64,000 bases of DNA from the NCBI RefSeq assembly GCF_004362825.1, contig NZ_SNXZ01000007.1, positions 372,001-436,000 of the forward strand, read 5' to 3'. A model generated the notes under the pieces. It had not been told where the DNA came from. It ran no database searches and was given only the letters and a program-made list of their open reading frames with translations. The translations under genes and the position numbers were made by a program. This DNA is from Labedaea rhizosphaerae (GTDB taxonomy: Bacteria; Actinomycetota; Actinomycetes; Mycobacteriales; Pseudonocardiaceae). Below, piece by piece: positions 53,250 to 61,011 of this stretch. The stretch's first letter is position 1; every line of letters starts with the position of its first letter.

Positions 53250-54041
53250 TCAGCGCGCCTGGATCGCGGCCAGGCAGAGGTAGCGCAGGTCGCGGTCGTA
53301 GTCGCCGATCACCACGAGGCCCGCGGATTCGGCAAGGGTGTCGGCGAGTTGCCACCACACCCCGGTCATCGGCTGACCGGCGGCGGCGCGGGTGTGCTCG
53401 GCAGCGCCTGGCCACGCGTCGGCCAGCGTCTCGCCGAGCACCAGACGCACGTCGTCGTGACCCGCGGACAGTTCGGTGAGGGCTTGAGCGGCCAGCGCGG
53501 GAACGTCCGGCGCCGCCACATCCGGGTGCTGGGCCAGGCCCGCGATCCGCGATCCGGCGCTGTCGTCGTTGCCGCACAAGAGGGCGACGCCGCGGTGTTC
53601 CTTGGGCAGCACGGCGGGCGAGTCGTAGGGCAGCATCGCTTGCTCCACGGCGAGCAGCAGCGCTCGCCGCGGCCGGTGTTCGCGGATCAGGCGCAGGGCG
53701 GTGAACGGCGCGGCGCTGCCCTGATCGCAGAGCGCGAACGACAGCGGCGTGCCGGGGCACAGGTGGCTCAGGAACGTCGCCGTGGCCCGGCCCGGCCACA
53801 TGTCGTGGATCGAGAACGCCAGCACCAGCAGGTCGACCGGCTCGTCCGCGGGCACGACGGTCGCGATGAGCGCCTTGGCCATCTCGCCGTAGGACTGCCC
53901 GGACAACTCGGTGCCGGCGGCGGTGTTGTAGGGCCGGGTCAGGTCGGCGAAGTACTCGGCCACCTCGTTGCGGCGGTCGTCGTCGATGAGGAATCCCGCG
54001 GGGGCGGGGAAGTCCCGGCGCCCGGCGCGGATCAGGTTCAC
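53250..54041 (-). CDS. KAS III-like protein lacking the active-site Cys
   Basis: A 263-residue protein with a weak but clear likeness to the first part of KAS III/thiolase-fold enzymes: LLVLAFSIHDMWPGRATATF (usual strand before the active site) and GSAAPFTALRLIREHRPRRALLLAVE. In true KAS III the latter is CSGFxxAL; here Ser109 takes the place of Cys. It is also about 60 residues shorter than KAS III, and no HQAN-like motif is seen. It may be a non-catalytic partner of the intact KAS III at 54355-55299. The GTG start at 54041 is 5 bp after the ACP stop, so the three genes are co-translated. Confidence 0.7.
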   Translation of the reverse strand: MNLIRAGRRDFPAPAGFLIDDDRRNEVAEYFADLTRPYNTAAGTELSGQSYGEMAKALIATVVPADEPVDLLVLAFSIHDMWPGRATATFLSHLCPGTPLSFALCDQGSAAPFTALRLIREHRPRRALLLAVEQAMLPYDSPAVLPKEHRGVALLCGNDDSAGSRIAGLAQHPDVAAPDVPALAAQALTELSAGHDDVRLVLGETLADAWPGAAEHTRAAAGQPMTGVWWQLADTLAESAGLVVIGDYDRDLRYLCLAAIQAR

Positions 54042-54046
54042 CGGTG

Positions 54047-54328
54047 TTACCAGGGCCGGCTGTGGGTGGCGATGAACGTCGCGAGCTGCCCGACGGTCCG
54101 CAACTCGTCCGGGCGCAACGCCTCGACGTCGATCTGGATGCCGGTCCGCTCCTCGACCTCCAGCAGCAGTTCCAGCCCCAGCGACGAGCTGATCCCCAGT
54201 TCGTCGGCCATGTCCATGTCCTCGGTGACCGGCTCGTCGCGCTGCACCAGCCGCTTGATGACCTCCGACATCGCCTCGACGACGCGCTGTCGCAGCGCCA
54301 CGTCGACCTGCGCATCAGGTGCGGTCAT
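54047..54328 (-). CDS. Acyl carrier protein
   Basis: A 93-residue ACP. The site LGISSSLGLELLLEVEERTG has a Ser run in place of DSL, followed by the normal helix II pattern. It sits between an intact KAS III and its Cys-less relative, so it probably carries the acyl group that the KAS III protein accepts or extends. Start at the ATG 54328, preceded by GGAGG. Confidence 0.9.
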   Translation of the reverse strand: MTAPDAQVDVALRQRVVEAMSEVIKRLVQRDEPVTEDMDMADELGISSSLGLELLLEVEERTGIQIDVEALRPDELRTVGQLATFIATHSRPW

Positions 54329-54354
54329 GCCAGCCTCCTTGACTGATAACGGTT

Positions 54355-55299
54355 TCAGTGCCGGAACACCATGGCGGAGTACGTCGCGCCGGCCCCGGCG
54401 CCGACGGCCGCGACGAGGTAGTGGTCCCCTTCGCGCAGCAGGCCCTGCTCCAGGGCCGTCCGGTGGTTGGCGAACGCGTCGACGCAGAACAGGTGGCCGT
54501 TGACGGGCACGTTGGCCAGCACCACGCGGTCGACGGGGTAGTCGATCAGGTGGCACAACCGTTGCCACGTCACGATGTTCACGTTGTGCGGCAGCACCAG
54601 GGCGATGTCGTCGAACCCCAGCCTCGCCTCGGCCACGGCTCGGCGCATCACGGCGGCCAGCGAGGGGCGGTACTCGCGCTGGAACCGGTCAAAGCTCTCG
54701 CCGAACTCGGCGTCGAACCCGCCCTGCTGGTCGCAGGCGTAGGCCAGCAGACGGTCACGGGGGCCGTCCGTGCTCACCAGGCACGCCGCCGCGCCTTCGC
54801 CGAAGATCGAGGTGCCCGGCAGCAACCGGGCGTCCCGGGTGAACGCCTTCTCCCCGGTGAAGACCAGGGCGAGGGCGTCCGGGTCGCCATCGCCGTCGAG
54901 CAGCCGCCCCGCGAGGTCGACGGCCAGCAACCCGCTCGCGCAGCTTTGCTGGGTGACGGTGAACGTCAGGGCGTGCGCCAGCCCGAGTTGCCGGCAGACC
55001 TCGTGCAACGGGTTGCGCGGATAGGGGACCACGACCGGCATGGCGCGGCCGTGGATGACGTACCGGACGCGGTCTTCCTGGCCGCGCAGGCCGTCGATCC
55101 CCGCCGCGGCCGCGTGGAGCAGGTCGGCGAGCGAGCGGTCGGGATCGAACCGGATCTCGTCGAGCCCGTGGAACCGCCGGAAGAGCCGGACCTGGATGTC
55201 GGTCAGCCCGAGCGGTTCCGCGAGGTTCTCGAGGGGGACGCGAAATGCCGGTGTGTACACCGACACCGCGTCGAGGGCGGTCACATTCGCAGATCTCAC
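54355..55299 (-). CDS. KAS III-family ketosynthase or acyltransferase
   Basis: A 314-residue KAS III homologue. The Cys is in QQSCASGLLAVDL, the His in LPHNVNIVTW (usual HQAN) and the Asn region in NVPVNGHLF. The His-Asn motif departs from FabH (HNVN), as in KAS III relatives that do not start fatty acids but condense or transfer unusual acyl groups, such as CerJ-type acyltransferases. It is the first gene of the minus-strand group 50935-55299. GTG at 55299 is used; a second GTG at 55284 is possible. It works most probably with the ACP next to it. Confidence 0.85.
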   Translation of the reverse strand: MRSANVTALDAVSVYTPAFRVPLENLAEPLGLTDIQVRLFRRFHGLDEIRFDPDRSLADLLHAAAAGIDGLRGQEDRVRYVIHGRAMPVVVPYPRNPLHEVCRQLGLAHALTFTVTQQSCASGLLAVDLAGRLLDGDGDPDALALVFTGEKAFTRDARLLPGTSIFGEGAAACLVSTDGPRDRLLAYACDQQGGFDAEFGESFDRFQREYRPSLAAVMRRAVAEARLGFDDIALVLPHNVNIVTWQRLCHLIDYPVDRVVLANVPVNGHLFCVDAFANHRTALEQGLLREGDHYLVAAVGAGAGATYSAMVFRH

Positions 55300-55310
55300 C
55301 AGATGGTTTC

Positions 55311-55326
55311 TACGTCAGTCAACGTA
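55311..55326. promoter_or_regulatory. Inverted repeat between divergent operons
   Basis: TACGT-6-ACGTA in the 43-bp gap between the KAS III gene (-) and the glycosyltransferase (+). Its place suggests an operator acting on both directions, but no regulator gene is nearby. Confidence 0.35.
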
Positions 55327-55342
55327 TGCCATCATTTTTCCG

Positions 55343-56509
55343 GTGTCCCGATTCCTGTTGGTTGTCCTGCCATTGCAGGGTCATCTGTTTCCCATGCTCG
55401 CCGTCGGACAGGAACTGGTCCACAGTGGACATGATGTGATCTGGTGCGGACCGGAGAAAGTGTTGCGCCCGCTGGTCGGCCCCGACGCGGTGGTGCACCC
55501 GACCGGCGTACGCGCGTACCGCCGTTACGACGAAACCGGTATGGCCGGATTGCGCGCGCTCTGGGACGGTTATCTGCTCCCGTTCACGCGTTTCACCCTT
55601 TCGGCGGTCGACGCGGCGGTCGCCGAACACCGACCGGACGTCGTGGTCACCGAGCAGTACGCGTTCGCGGGCGGCGTGGTGGCGCACCGGCGGGGCGTGC
55701 CGTGGGTGTCGTTGTGCACCGGCACGCTGGAGCTGACGCCACCGGCCGAACTGGCCGGGTTCGACGAGTTCGTGGCCGACCGGGTGGCCCAGGTGCGCGA
55801 GATGGCCGGCCTTCCCGCCGGTGCGCCCGTCGACCCGCGGTTCTCCCCGTACCTCGTCCTCGCCCTCACCAGCCCGGCGCTGCTGACCGGGGCCGACCTG
55901 CCATCGCGGTGCGTGCTCACCGGCGCGGTGCTGGGCTCGCGGCCGAACGCCCCGGACTTCCCTTGGCACGCTTGGGATTCCAGCCGCCGGCATGTCTTGG
56001 TGACGGTGGGTACCCTTGTCGGTCACATGATCGGGGACTTCTACGACCGGGCCGCCACGGTGCTCTCCGCCCTGTCCGACGACGTGCAGGCGGTGTTCGT
56101 GACCTCGGGTGTGGCCGCGGATTCCTTTCCCGCGGACGCGATCGTGGCCGAGCTGGTGCCGATGCTGGACCTGCTGCCGCGCCTGGACGCGCTGGTGTGC
56201 CACGCGGGCGGTGCGGCCACCGAGGCGCTCGCGCACGGCGTCCCGATGGTCCTCGCCCCCGTTCGGGCCGAACAAGTGGCCCTGGCCCACCAGATCGCCG
56301 CGTCGGGCGCCGGGATCGAGGTCCCGATCCTGGATGCGACGGTCGCCGAACTCGACACGGCGGTCCGCGCTGTGCTGGACGAGCCGCGGTACCGGCAGCG
56401 GGCTCGCCACATCGCGGGCGAGTTCGCCGACGCCGGGGGAGCGAGTGCGGCCGCCACGCACATCGCCGCGTTGGCGGCTGGTGCCGACCGGGTCGGGTCG
56501 AGAGGATGA
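55343..56509 (+). CDS. Glycosyltransferase (UGT-like)
   Basis: A 388-residue GT-B glycosyltransferase. N-terminus FLLVVLPLQGHLFPMLAVGQ (His near the start as base) and C-terminal donor site VCHAGGAATEALAHGVPMVL followed by RAEQVALAHQI. The motif HAGGAAT departs a little from HHGGAGT. It is more distant from the other two glycosyltransferases of the window. Starts with GTG at 55343, with no clear ribosome binding site, and overlaps the thioesterase gene at its end (ATGA). Confidence 0.9.
   Translation: MSRFLLVVLPLQGHLFPMLAVGQELVHSGHDVIWCGPEKVLRPLVGPDAVVHPTGVRAYRRYDETGMAGLRALWDGYLLPFTRFTLSAVDAAVAEHRPDVVVTEQYAFAGGVVAHRRGVPWVSLCTGTLELTPPAELAGFDEFVADRVAQVREMAGLPAGAPVDPRFSPYLVLALTSPALLTGADLPSRCVLTGAVLGSRPNAPDFPWHAWDSSRRHVLVTVGTLVGHMIGDFYDRAATVLSALSDDVQAVFVTSGVAADSFPADAIVAELVPMLDLLPRLDALVCHAGGAATEALAHGVPMVLAPVRAEQVALAHQIAASGAGIEVPILDATVAELDTAVRAVLDEPRYRQRARHIAGEFADAGGASAAATHIAALAAGADRVGSRG
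55419..55429. repeat. Palindrome TCCACAGTGGA (copy 8)
   Basis: Within the glycosyltransferase at 55343-56509, read as Val-His-Ser-Gly. Confidence 0.8.
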
Positions 56510-57417
56510 GCGGGGTGGACGGGACCGCGGCCCTGAACGCCGCCAAACCGAAAGCGCTGCCGAAAGCCGCGGAGTTCGCGTGGGCACGGCAGCGGCGCGC
56601 CGATTTCCGTGCGGCCGGAGGAGTTCTCGACCTGGTGCTGCCGTTGCGCGCGGGCGGCGAGGGCCCCGCGCTGTTCTGCGCGCCGCCGCTGGTGGGGGCG
56701 AGCTGGTGCTACTTGTCGCTGCTGCCCCACATCGGGCCTGAGCACGCCGTGTACGGCCTGCAGTCGCGGGGCCTTCGCCGTCCCGAACCGCTGACGGTGG
56801 ACATGGCCGAACTGGCCCGCGACTTCGCCGACCGCATCCGCGAGACCCGGCCGTGTGGCCCCTACCCGCTGTTCGGCTGGTCGGTGGGCGCGAACATGGC
56901 CCACGCCATCGCCGAAGAGCTCGAACGGCGCGGTGAGGACGTCGGCCTGCTTGTCATCGGCGACGCGACCCCGCAGCTGCCCGGGAAGATCAGCATCGCC
57001 GACGACAACGTGTGGCTGTTGTGCGACTTCGTGCTGCGCGAGTTCGGCTACCAGCCGGTGATCGAACCGGACGACCCGGATCCGGTGGGGCACATGCTGG
57101 AGCTGATCCGCGCCCGGCCGGGTGGCGGGCTGCATGAGTGGCCGGACCGGCGGGTGGTCGGCCTGCCGCGGATCATCCGCAACAACCTCGCCGTGGCGCA
57201 GCGGCACGAGCCGGGCCGGGTCCGCTGTCCCGTGCTGTTCCTGTCCGCGACCCGGACCGAGGAGACCACCGCCGAGAAGGTGGCGGCCTGGGCCGGTCAC
57301 CTCGACGGGCCGGTCGACGTCGTCGAGGTCGACACCGAGCACGAGCACATGCTGCTGCCACAACCGATCGCGCGGATCGGGGCGGCGATCGCGGCGCGGC
57401 TGCGCGCGTTGGGGTGA
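56506..57417 (+). CDS. Stand-alone type I-like thioesterase
   Basis: A 303-residue alpha/beta hydrolase close to the thioesterase domains at the ends of NRPSs: LFCAPPLVGASWCYLSLL, VYGLQSRGL, then FGWSVGANMAHAIAEEL with Ser126 and a late His in EHEHMLLPQ. Unlike the TE at 31013-31933, the catalytic set is complete. It has no carrier domain, and a 40-residue Ala/Lys-rich N-terminus replaces it. It could release the product from a carrier protein of this cluster. ATGA overlap with the glycosyltransferase upstream. Confidence 0.88.
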   Translation: MSGVDGTAALNAAKPKALPKAAEFAWARQRRADFRAAGGVLDLVLPLRAGGEGPALFCAPPLVGASWCYLSLLPHIGPEHAVYGLQSRGLRRPEPLTVDMAELARDFADRIRETRPCGPYPLFGWSVGANMAHAIAEELERRGEDVGLLVIGDATPQLPGKISIADDNVWLLCDFVLREFGYQPVIEPDDPDPVGHMLELIRARPGGGLHEWPDRRVVGLPRIIRNNLAVAQRHEPGRVRCPVLFLSATRTEETTAEKVAAWAGHLDGPVDVVEVDTEHEHMLLPQPIARIGAAIAARLRALG

Positions 57418-57484
57418 TCGGGCGCGCCGGTGGTGTCCCGTCTTGTTTTTCGCATGGTGAGCGGAAAAACGTCCGAATGCATGA

Positions 57485-57514
57485 TTGTCATGGGGCGAAT
57501 GGCCAACCTAGCCT
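57485..57514 (+). promoter_or_regulatory. Candidate promoter for the exporter operon
   Basis: TTGTCA (57485-57490), 18-bp spacer, TAGCCT (57509-57514). Transcription would start at 57521, the GTG of the ABC ATPase, so the mRNA appears leaderless. Confidence 0.5.
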
Positions 57515-57520
57515 TCGCTG

Positions 57521-58576
57521 GTGACTTCGCGCCCCCTGCTGCCGGTGCACGACGCCGTCGTGGCCGGTGGGGTCGTCGCTCCCGCGCGCCGGGATCTCGT
57601 GATCGAGGCCGTGGGGCTGCGCAAGACCTACCGCGGCCGCGGTAGGAAGGCCAAGCCGGTGGCGGCGGTGCGCGGGGTGGATTTCGCCGTGCGTGCCGGG
57701 GAGATCTTCGGTTTCCTCGGCCCCAACGGCGCGGGTAAGTCCACGACACTGCACATGCTCGCCACGCTGATCCGGCCCGACGGCGGCAGCGCCGTCATCG
57801 GCGGCGCCGACCTGGTGCGTTCACCCGCTCGGGTGCGTGAAGTCATTGGCTTGGTAGCGCAGCGCAGTGGCACCTACGACGACGCGACCGGGCGGCAGGA
57901 ATTGGCCGTGCAGGCGCAGATGCACGGCATGGGCAAGGCGCAGGCCCGGGGCGTGGCCGACGCGACGGTGGCGTCGTTCGGTCTCGCCGAGTTCGCCGAC
58001 CGCCGCATCAAGACCTACTCCGGCGGCCAGCGCCGCCGGCTCGACTTCGCCATCGGCGTCATCCACCGGCCGTCGGTGATGTTCCTCGACGAGCCGACTG
58101 CAGGTCTGGACCCGCCGAGCCGCGCGGAGATGTGGCAGGAGGTCCGGCGGCTGCGCGACAACGGCATGACGATCTTCCTGACCACGCACTACCTCGACGA
58201 AGCGGACGCCTTGTGCGACCGCATTTCCATCATCGACAAGGGTTTGATCGTCGCCGAGGGCACGCCGTCGCAGCTGAAGCGGGACATCGCCGGTGACGTG
58301 GTGACCGTCCACCTGTCCGGTCCCGGCTCGGCGGGCGGCGCGGACGAGTCCTTGCTCGCCGCCACCATCGCCGTGCTGACCGGACTGGATTTCGTGCACG
58401 GCGTGGAAGGCGTGGACACCGCGGTGCGCCTGTACGTCGACAGTGCCGCGACCGCCATCCCCCTGACCATCAGCGCGCTCGTGCGCGCCGGGATCGAGCC
58501 CGTATCGATCGAGTTCCGCCGTCCCAGTCTCGACGACGTCTTCCTGGCCAAGACCGGCCGAACCCTGCGCGACTGA
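57521..58576 (+). CDS. ABC transporter ATP-binding protein (DrrA-like)
   Basis: A 351-residue ATPase of the daunorubicin-resistance exporter family. Walker A is GPNGAGKSTT, signature YSGGQRRRLDFA, Walker B VMFLDEPTAGLD, H-loop LTTHYLDEAD. The C-terminal 100 residues form the DrrA-type extension. With the permease encoded 12 bp downstream it should export the finished product and give self-resistance. The gene begins with GTG and has no evident Shine-Dalgarno sequence. Confidence 0.95.
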   Translation: MTSRPLLPVHDAVVAGGVVAPARRDLVIEAVGLRKTYRGRGRKAKPVAAVRGVDFAVRAGEIFGFLGPNGAGKSTTLHMLATLIRPDGGSAVIGGADLVRSPARVREVIGLVAQRSGTYDDATGRQELAVQAQMHGMGKAQARGVADATVASFGLAEFADRRIKTYSGGQRRRLDFAIGVIHRPSVMFLDEPTAGLDPPSRAEMWQEVRRLRDNGMTIFLTTHYLDEADALCDRISIIDKGLIVAEGTPSQLKRDIAGDVVTVHLSGPGSAGGADESLLAATIAVLTGLDFVHGVEGVDTAVRLYVDSAATAIPLTISALVRAGIEPVSIEFRRPSLDDVFLAKTGRTLRD

Positions 58577-58588
58577 GGAGCGGACGTC

Positions 58589-59353
58589 GTGAAACTGTTG
58601 CGCGACACCTGGCTGATCTTCCGCTACGAGGCGGTCGTGATGGCCCGCAACCCCGGTCTCATCGCGCTCACCCTCGCCCAGCCGATCACCTATCTGGTGC
58701 TTTTCGCGCCATTCCTCAAGATCGCGATGGCCGGCCGGGGCGTGGCCACCTACGGCGACGCCTACGCGATCTACGTGCCCGGCTTGTTCGTGTCGATGGG
58801 CTTGTTCGGTGGGCTCTTCGCGGGCTACGGCCTGTTGAACGCGGTGCGCCAAGGGGTCGTCGACCGCTGCCGCGTCACGCCGGTCAGCCGCACCGGGCTG
58901 TTGCTGGGCCGTGCGCTGATGCACGTGGCGCTGCTGGAGTTCCAGGCGACGATGATCACCATCGCCGCGCTGCCGTTCGGGTTGCGGGTCGGGCTCGGCG
59001 AACTGCTGGTGGCCTACGCCCTGCTGTCGTTGGTGATCCTGCTGAGCATCTCGATCTCCTACGGCATCGCCCTGGTGGTGCGCAACGAGAACAGCCTCGG
59101 CATCCTGATCAACACGGTCGGCCAGCCGGTGTCGTTGCTCGCGGGCGTGCTGATCCCGCTCAGCCTTGCGCCGCTGTGGGTGCAGAACGTGGCGCTGTGG
59201 AACCCGTTCGCGTGGGCCACCGAGGGCTTGCGCGCGCTGCTGACCGGGCACTTCGCGACCAGCGCCGTCTGGCAAGGCTGGCTGGTCATGGTCGTTGCCT
59301 GCGCGCTCGCCGTCTGGTGGTCGATCCGCCAGTTCAACCGGGAGGTCTCATGA
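58589..59353 (+). CDS. ABC-2 type permease (DrrB-like)
   Basis: A 254-residue membrane protein with six hydrophobic helices and the ABC-2 signature region (LINTVGQPVSLLAGVLIPLS, then WNPFAWATEGLRALLTGHF). It pairs with the ATPase just upstream. GTG start after GGAGCGGAC; the stop overlaps the AMP-ligase ATG, tying export to the last biosynthetic genes. Confidence 0.95.
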   Translation: MKLLRDTWLIFRYEAVVMARNPGLIALTLAQPITYLVLFAPFLKIAMAGRGVATYGDAYAIYVPGLFVSMGLFGGLFAGYGLLNAVRQGVVDRCRVTPVSRTGLLLGRALMHVALLEFQATMITIAALPFGLRVGLGELLVAYALLSLVILLSISISYGIALVVRNENSLGILINTVGQPVSLLAGVLIPLSLAPLWVQNVALWNPFAWATEGLRALLTGHFATSAVWQGWLVMVVACALAVWWSIRQFNREVS

Positions 59354-61008
59354 AGCAGGGCAACCTGCGTGCCGCGCTGGCGCAGGACCCGCGGGTGGGG
59401 GCGGGCAACGTGCCGCTCATGCTCGCCGAGCACGGCGCCGACCTCGACGCGCCGCGCATGGGCTTCGACTCCGCGGTGGACGGGATCGCGGCGTACACCC
59501 TGCTGTCGTTGCGGCAGCTCACCGAGCGGGTCGCGGCGCGCGCGGAGTGGTTCGCGCGCAAGGGGATCGGCCGCCGCGACCCGGTCGCGCTGCCGGTCAC
59601 GTCGGCCGCCGACGTGTTCCTCAACTTCTTCGCGTTGAACCGGCTGGGCGCGATTCCGGCGCTGATGAACGGGAACATGCCCCTGGACGTCGCCGCGGCG
59701 TACATCCGGCGGCTCGCGTGCGCCGGTGTCGTGGTCGACGCCGACCACGACGCGCTGCGCGAGCACGACCTCGGCGCGCCCGTGCTCGGCGACGCGGCCG
59801 AGACCGGCACCGGCGACCCGGATCAGGCACCGCCTCACTACCGCCACCACGGCGACGACCCGGTCGCGATCACGCATTCCTCTGGCACGACGCGCGTGCC
59901 CGCGGCGGTCGTGCACTCCCACGACAGCCTGTTCGCCGCGGTGCGCGCGGTGCGGCTCACCGAGGCCCGGCCCTACGGCAAGGTCCGGGAGCTGTCCGTG
60001 CTCCCCGCCGCGCACGCCGCCGGGATCATCGTCGTGAACCAGGCGCTGTGCAACGGCTACGAGATCCTGTGCCTGTCCGCGCAGGGCGGGCCGTTCGAGC
60101 GCAGCGGCGAGGTGATCCTCGACGCCATCGAGCGCTGGCGGCCGACCGGCGTGTTCGGTTTCGCGGTGACGTGGGCCGAACTCGCCCGCCACGACCTCAC
60201 CACCCGCGATCTGAGTTCGGTGCGCAACTGGTCGAGCACCGGGGACTGCGCCCACGAGGCCCACGTGCGGCGGCTCGTCGCGGTCGGCAGCCACCTGACG
60301 TGGACCCGGGAGGGCGCGGTCGAGGTCGCCGGGTCGAAGTTCATCGACATGCTCGGCTCCACCGAGATGGGGCACAGCGCGTTCCGGATCACCCACCGGC
60401 TCGGCAGCGACCGCTACGACCGGTGCGTGGGCACGCCGTACCCGTTCGCGGAGGTGGCGCTGCTCGATCTCACGACCGGCGAAGAGGTCCCGGACGGCCA
60501 GGTCGGCCACTGCGCGCTCAAGTCGCCGACGCTCGCGCCCGGCTACTGGAACGACTCGGCCGCCACCTACCGCAGCCGGTTCAACGGCTACTACCTCACC
60601 GGCGACCTGATGTACCGGGACGCGGAGGGCTACTACTACCACGTCGACCGGGCAAGCGACGCGATCGACCTCGGCGACGGGAACTGGCTCTACACCGCGC
60701 TCTGCGAGGAACGTCTGCTCGCCCGCATCCCCGATGTCCGCGACTGCACGGTGCTGGCGACCCGGCAGGACGACGGCTCGGTCGTGACCGACGTGCTCCT
60801 GGTGCTGCGTGATGGCGCGGACACCGGTCCCGGCGCCACCACCGAGCGGGAGGCGGCCGTGCGCGCCACGCTCGGCGAGGCGGCGGCGCGGACGGTGCGG
60901 CGCATCGAGACCGTCCGCGACGACGACATGACGGTGGGCCCGACCGGGAAGGTGCGCAAGTTCGTTATGCGCCAACGGATCCTCGCGCAAGCGCAGCACG
61001 GGAGGTAG
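59350..61008 (+). CDS. AMP-dependent ligase with altered P-loop lysine
   Basis: A 552-residue ANL-superfamily protein. A3 reads ITHSSGTTRVPAAVVHSH, with Ala for the usual Lys of PKG; A5 is MLGSTEMGHS; hinge/A8 region VDRASDAIDLGDGNW; C-terminal GPTGKVRKF carries the catalytic Lys. Segments such as TSAADVFLNFFALNRLGAIP are typical of fatty/aryl acyl ligases. The core Lys for adenylation is kept, so the enzyme is likely active on a carboxylic acid not predictable from sequence. ATGA overlap upstream; the C-A-T gene follows after 3 bp. Confidence 0.85.
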   Translation: MKQGNLRAALAQDPRVGAGNVPLMLAEHGADLDAPRMGFDSAVDGIAAYTLLSLRQLTERVAARAEWFARKGIGRRDPVALPVTSAADVFLNFFALNRLGAIPALMNGNMPLDVAAAYIRRLACAGVVVDADHDALREHDLGAPVLGDAAETGTGDPDQAPPHYRHHGDDPVAITHSSGTTRVPAAVVHSHDSLFAAVRAVRLTEARPYGKVRELSVLPAAHAAGIIVVNQALCNGYEILCLSAQGGPFERSGEVILDAIERWRPTGVFGFAVTWAELARHDLTTRDLSSVRNWSSTGDCAHEAHVRRLVAVGSHLTWTREGAVEVAGSKFIDMLGSTEMGHSAFRITHRLGSDRYDRCVGTPYPFAEVALLDLTTGEEVPDGQVGHCALKSPTLAPGYWNDSAATYRSRFNGYYLTGDLMYRDAEGYYYHVDRASDAIDLGDGNWLYTALCEERLLARIPDVRDCTVLATRQDDGSVVTDVLLVLRDGADTGPGATTEREAAVRATLGEAAARTVRRIETVRDDDMTVGPTGKVRKFVMRQRILAQAQHGR

Positions 61009-61011
61009 CGC

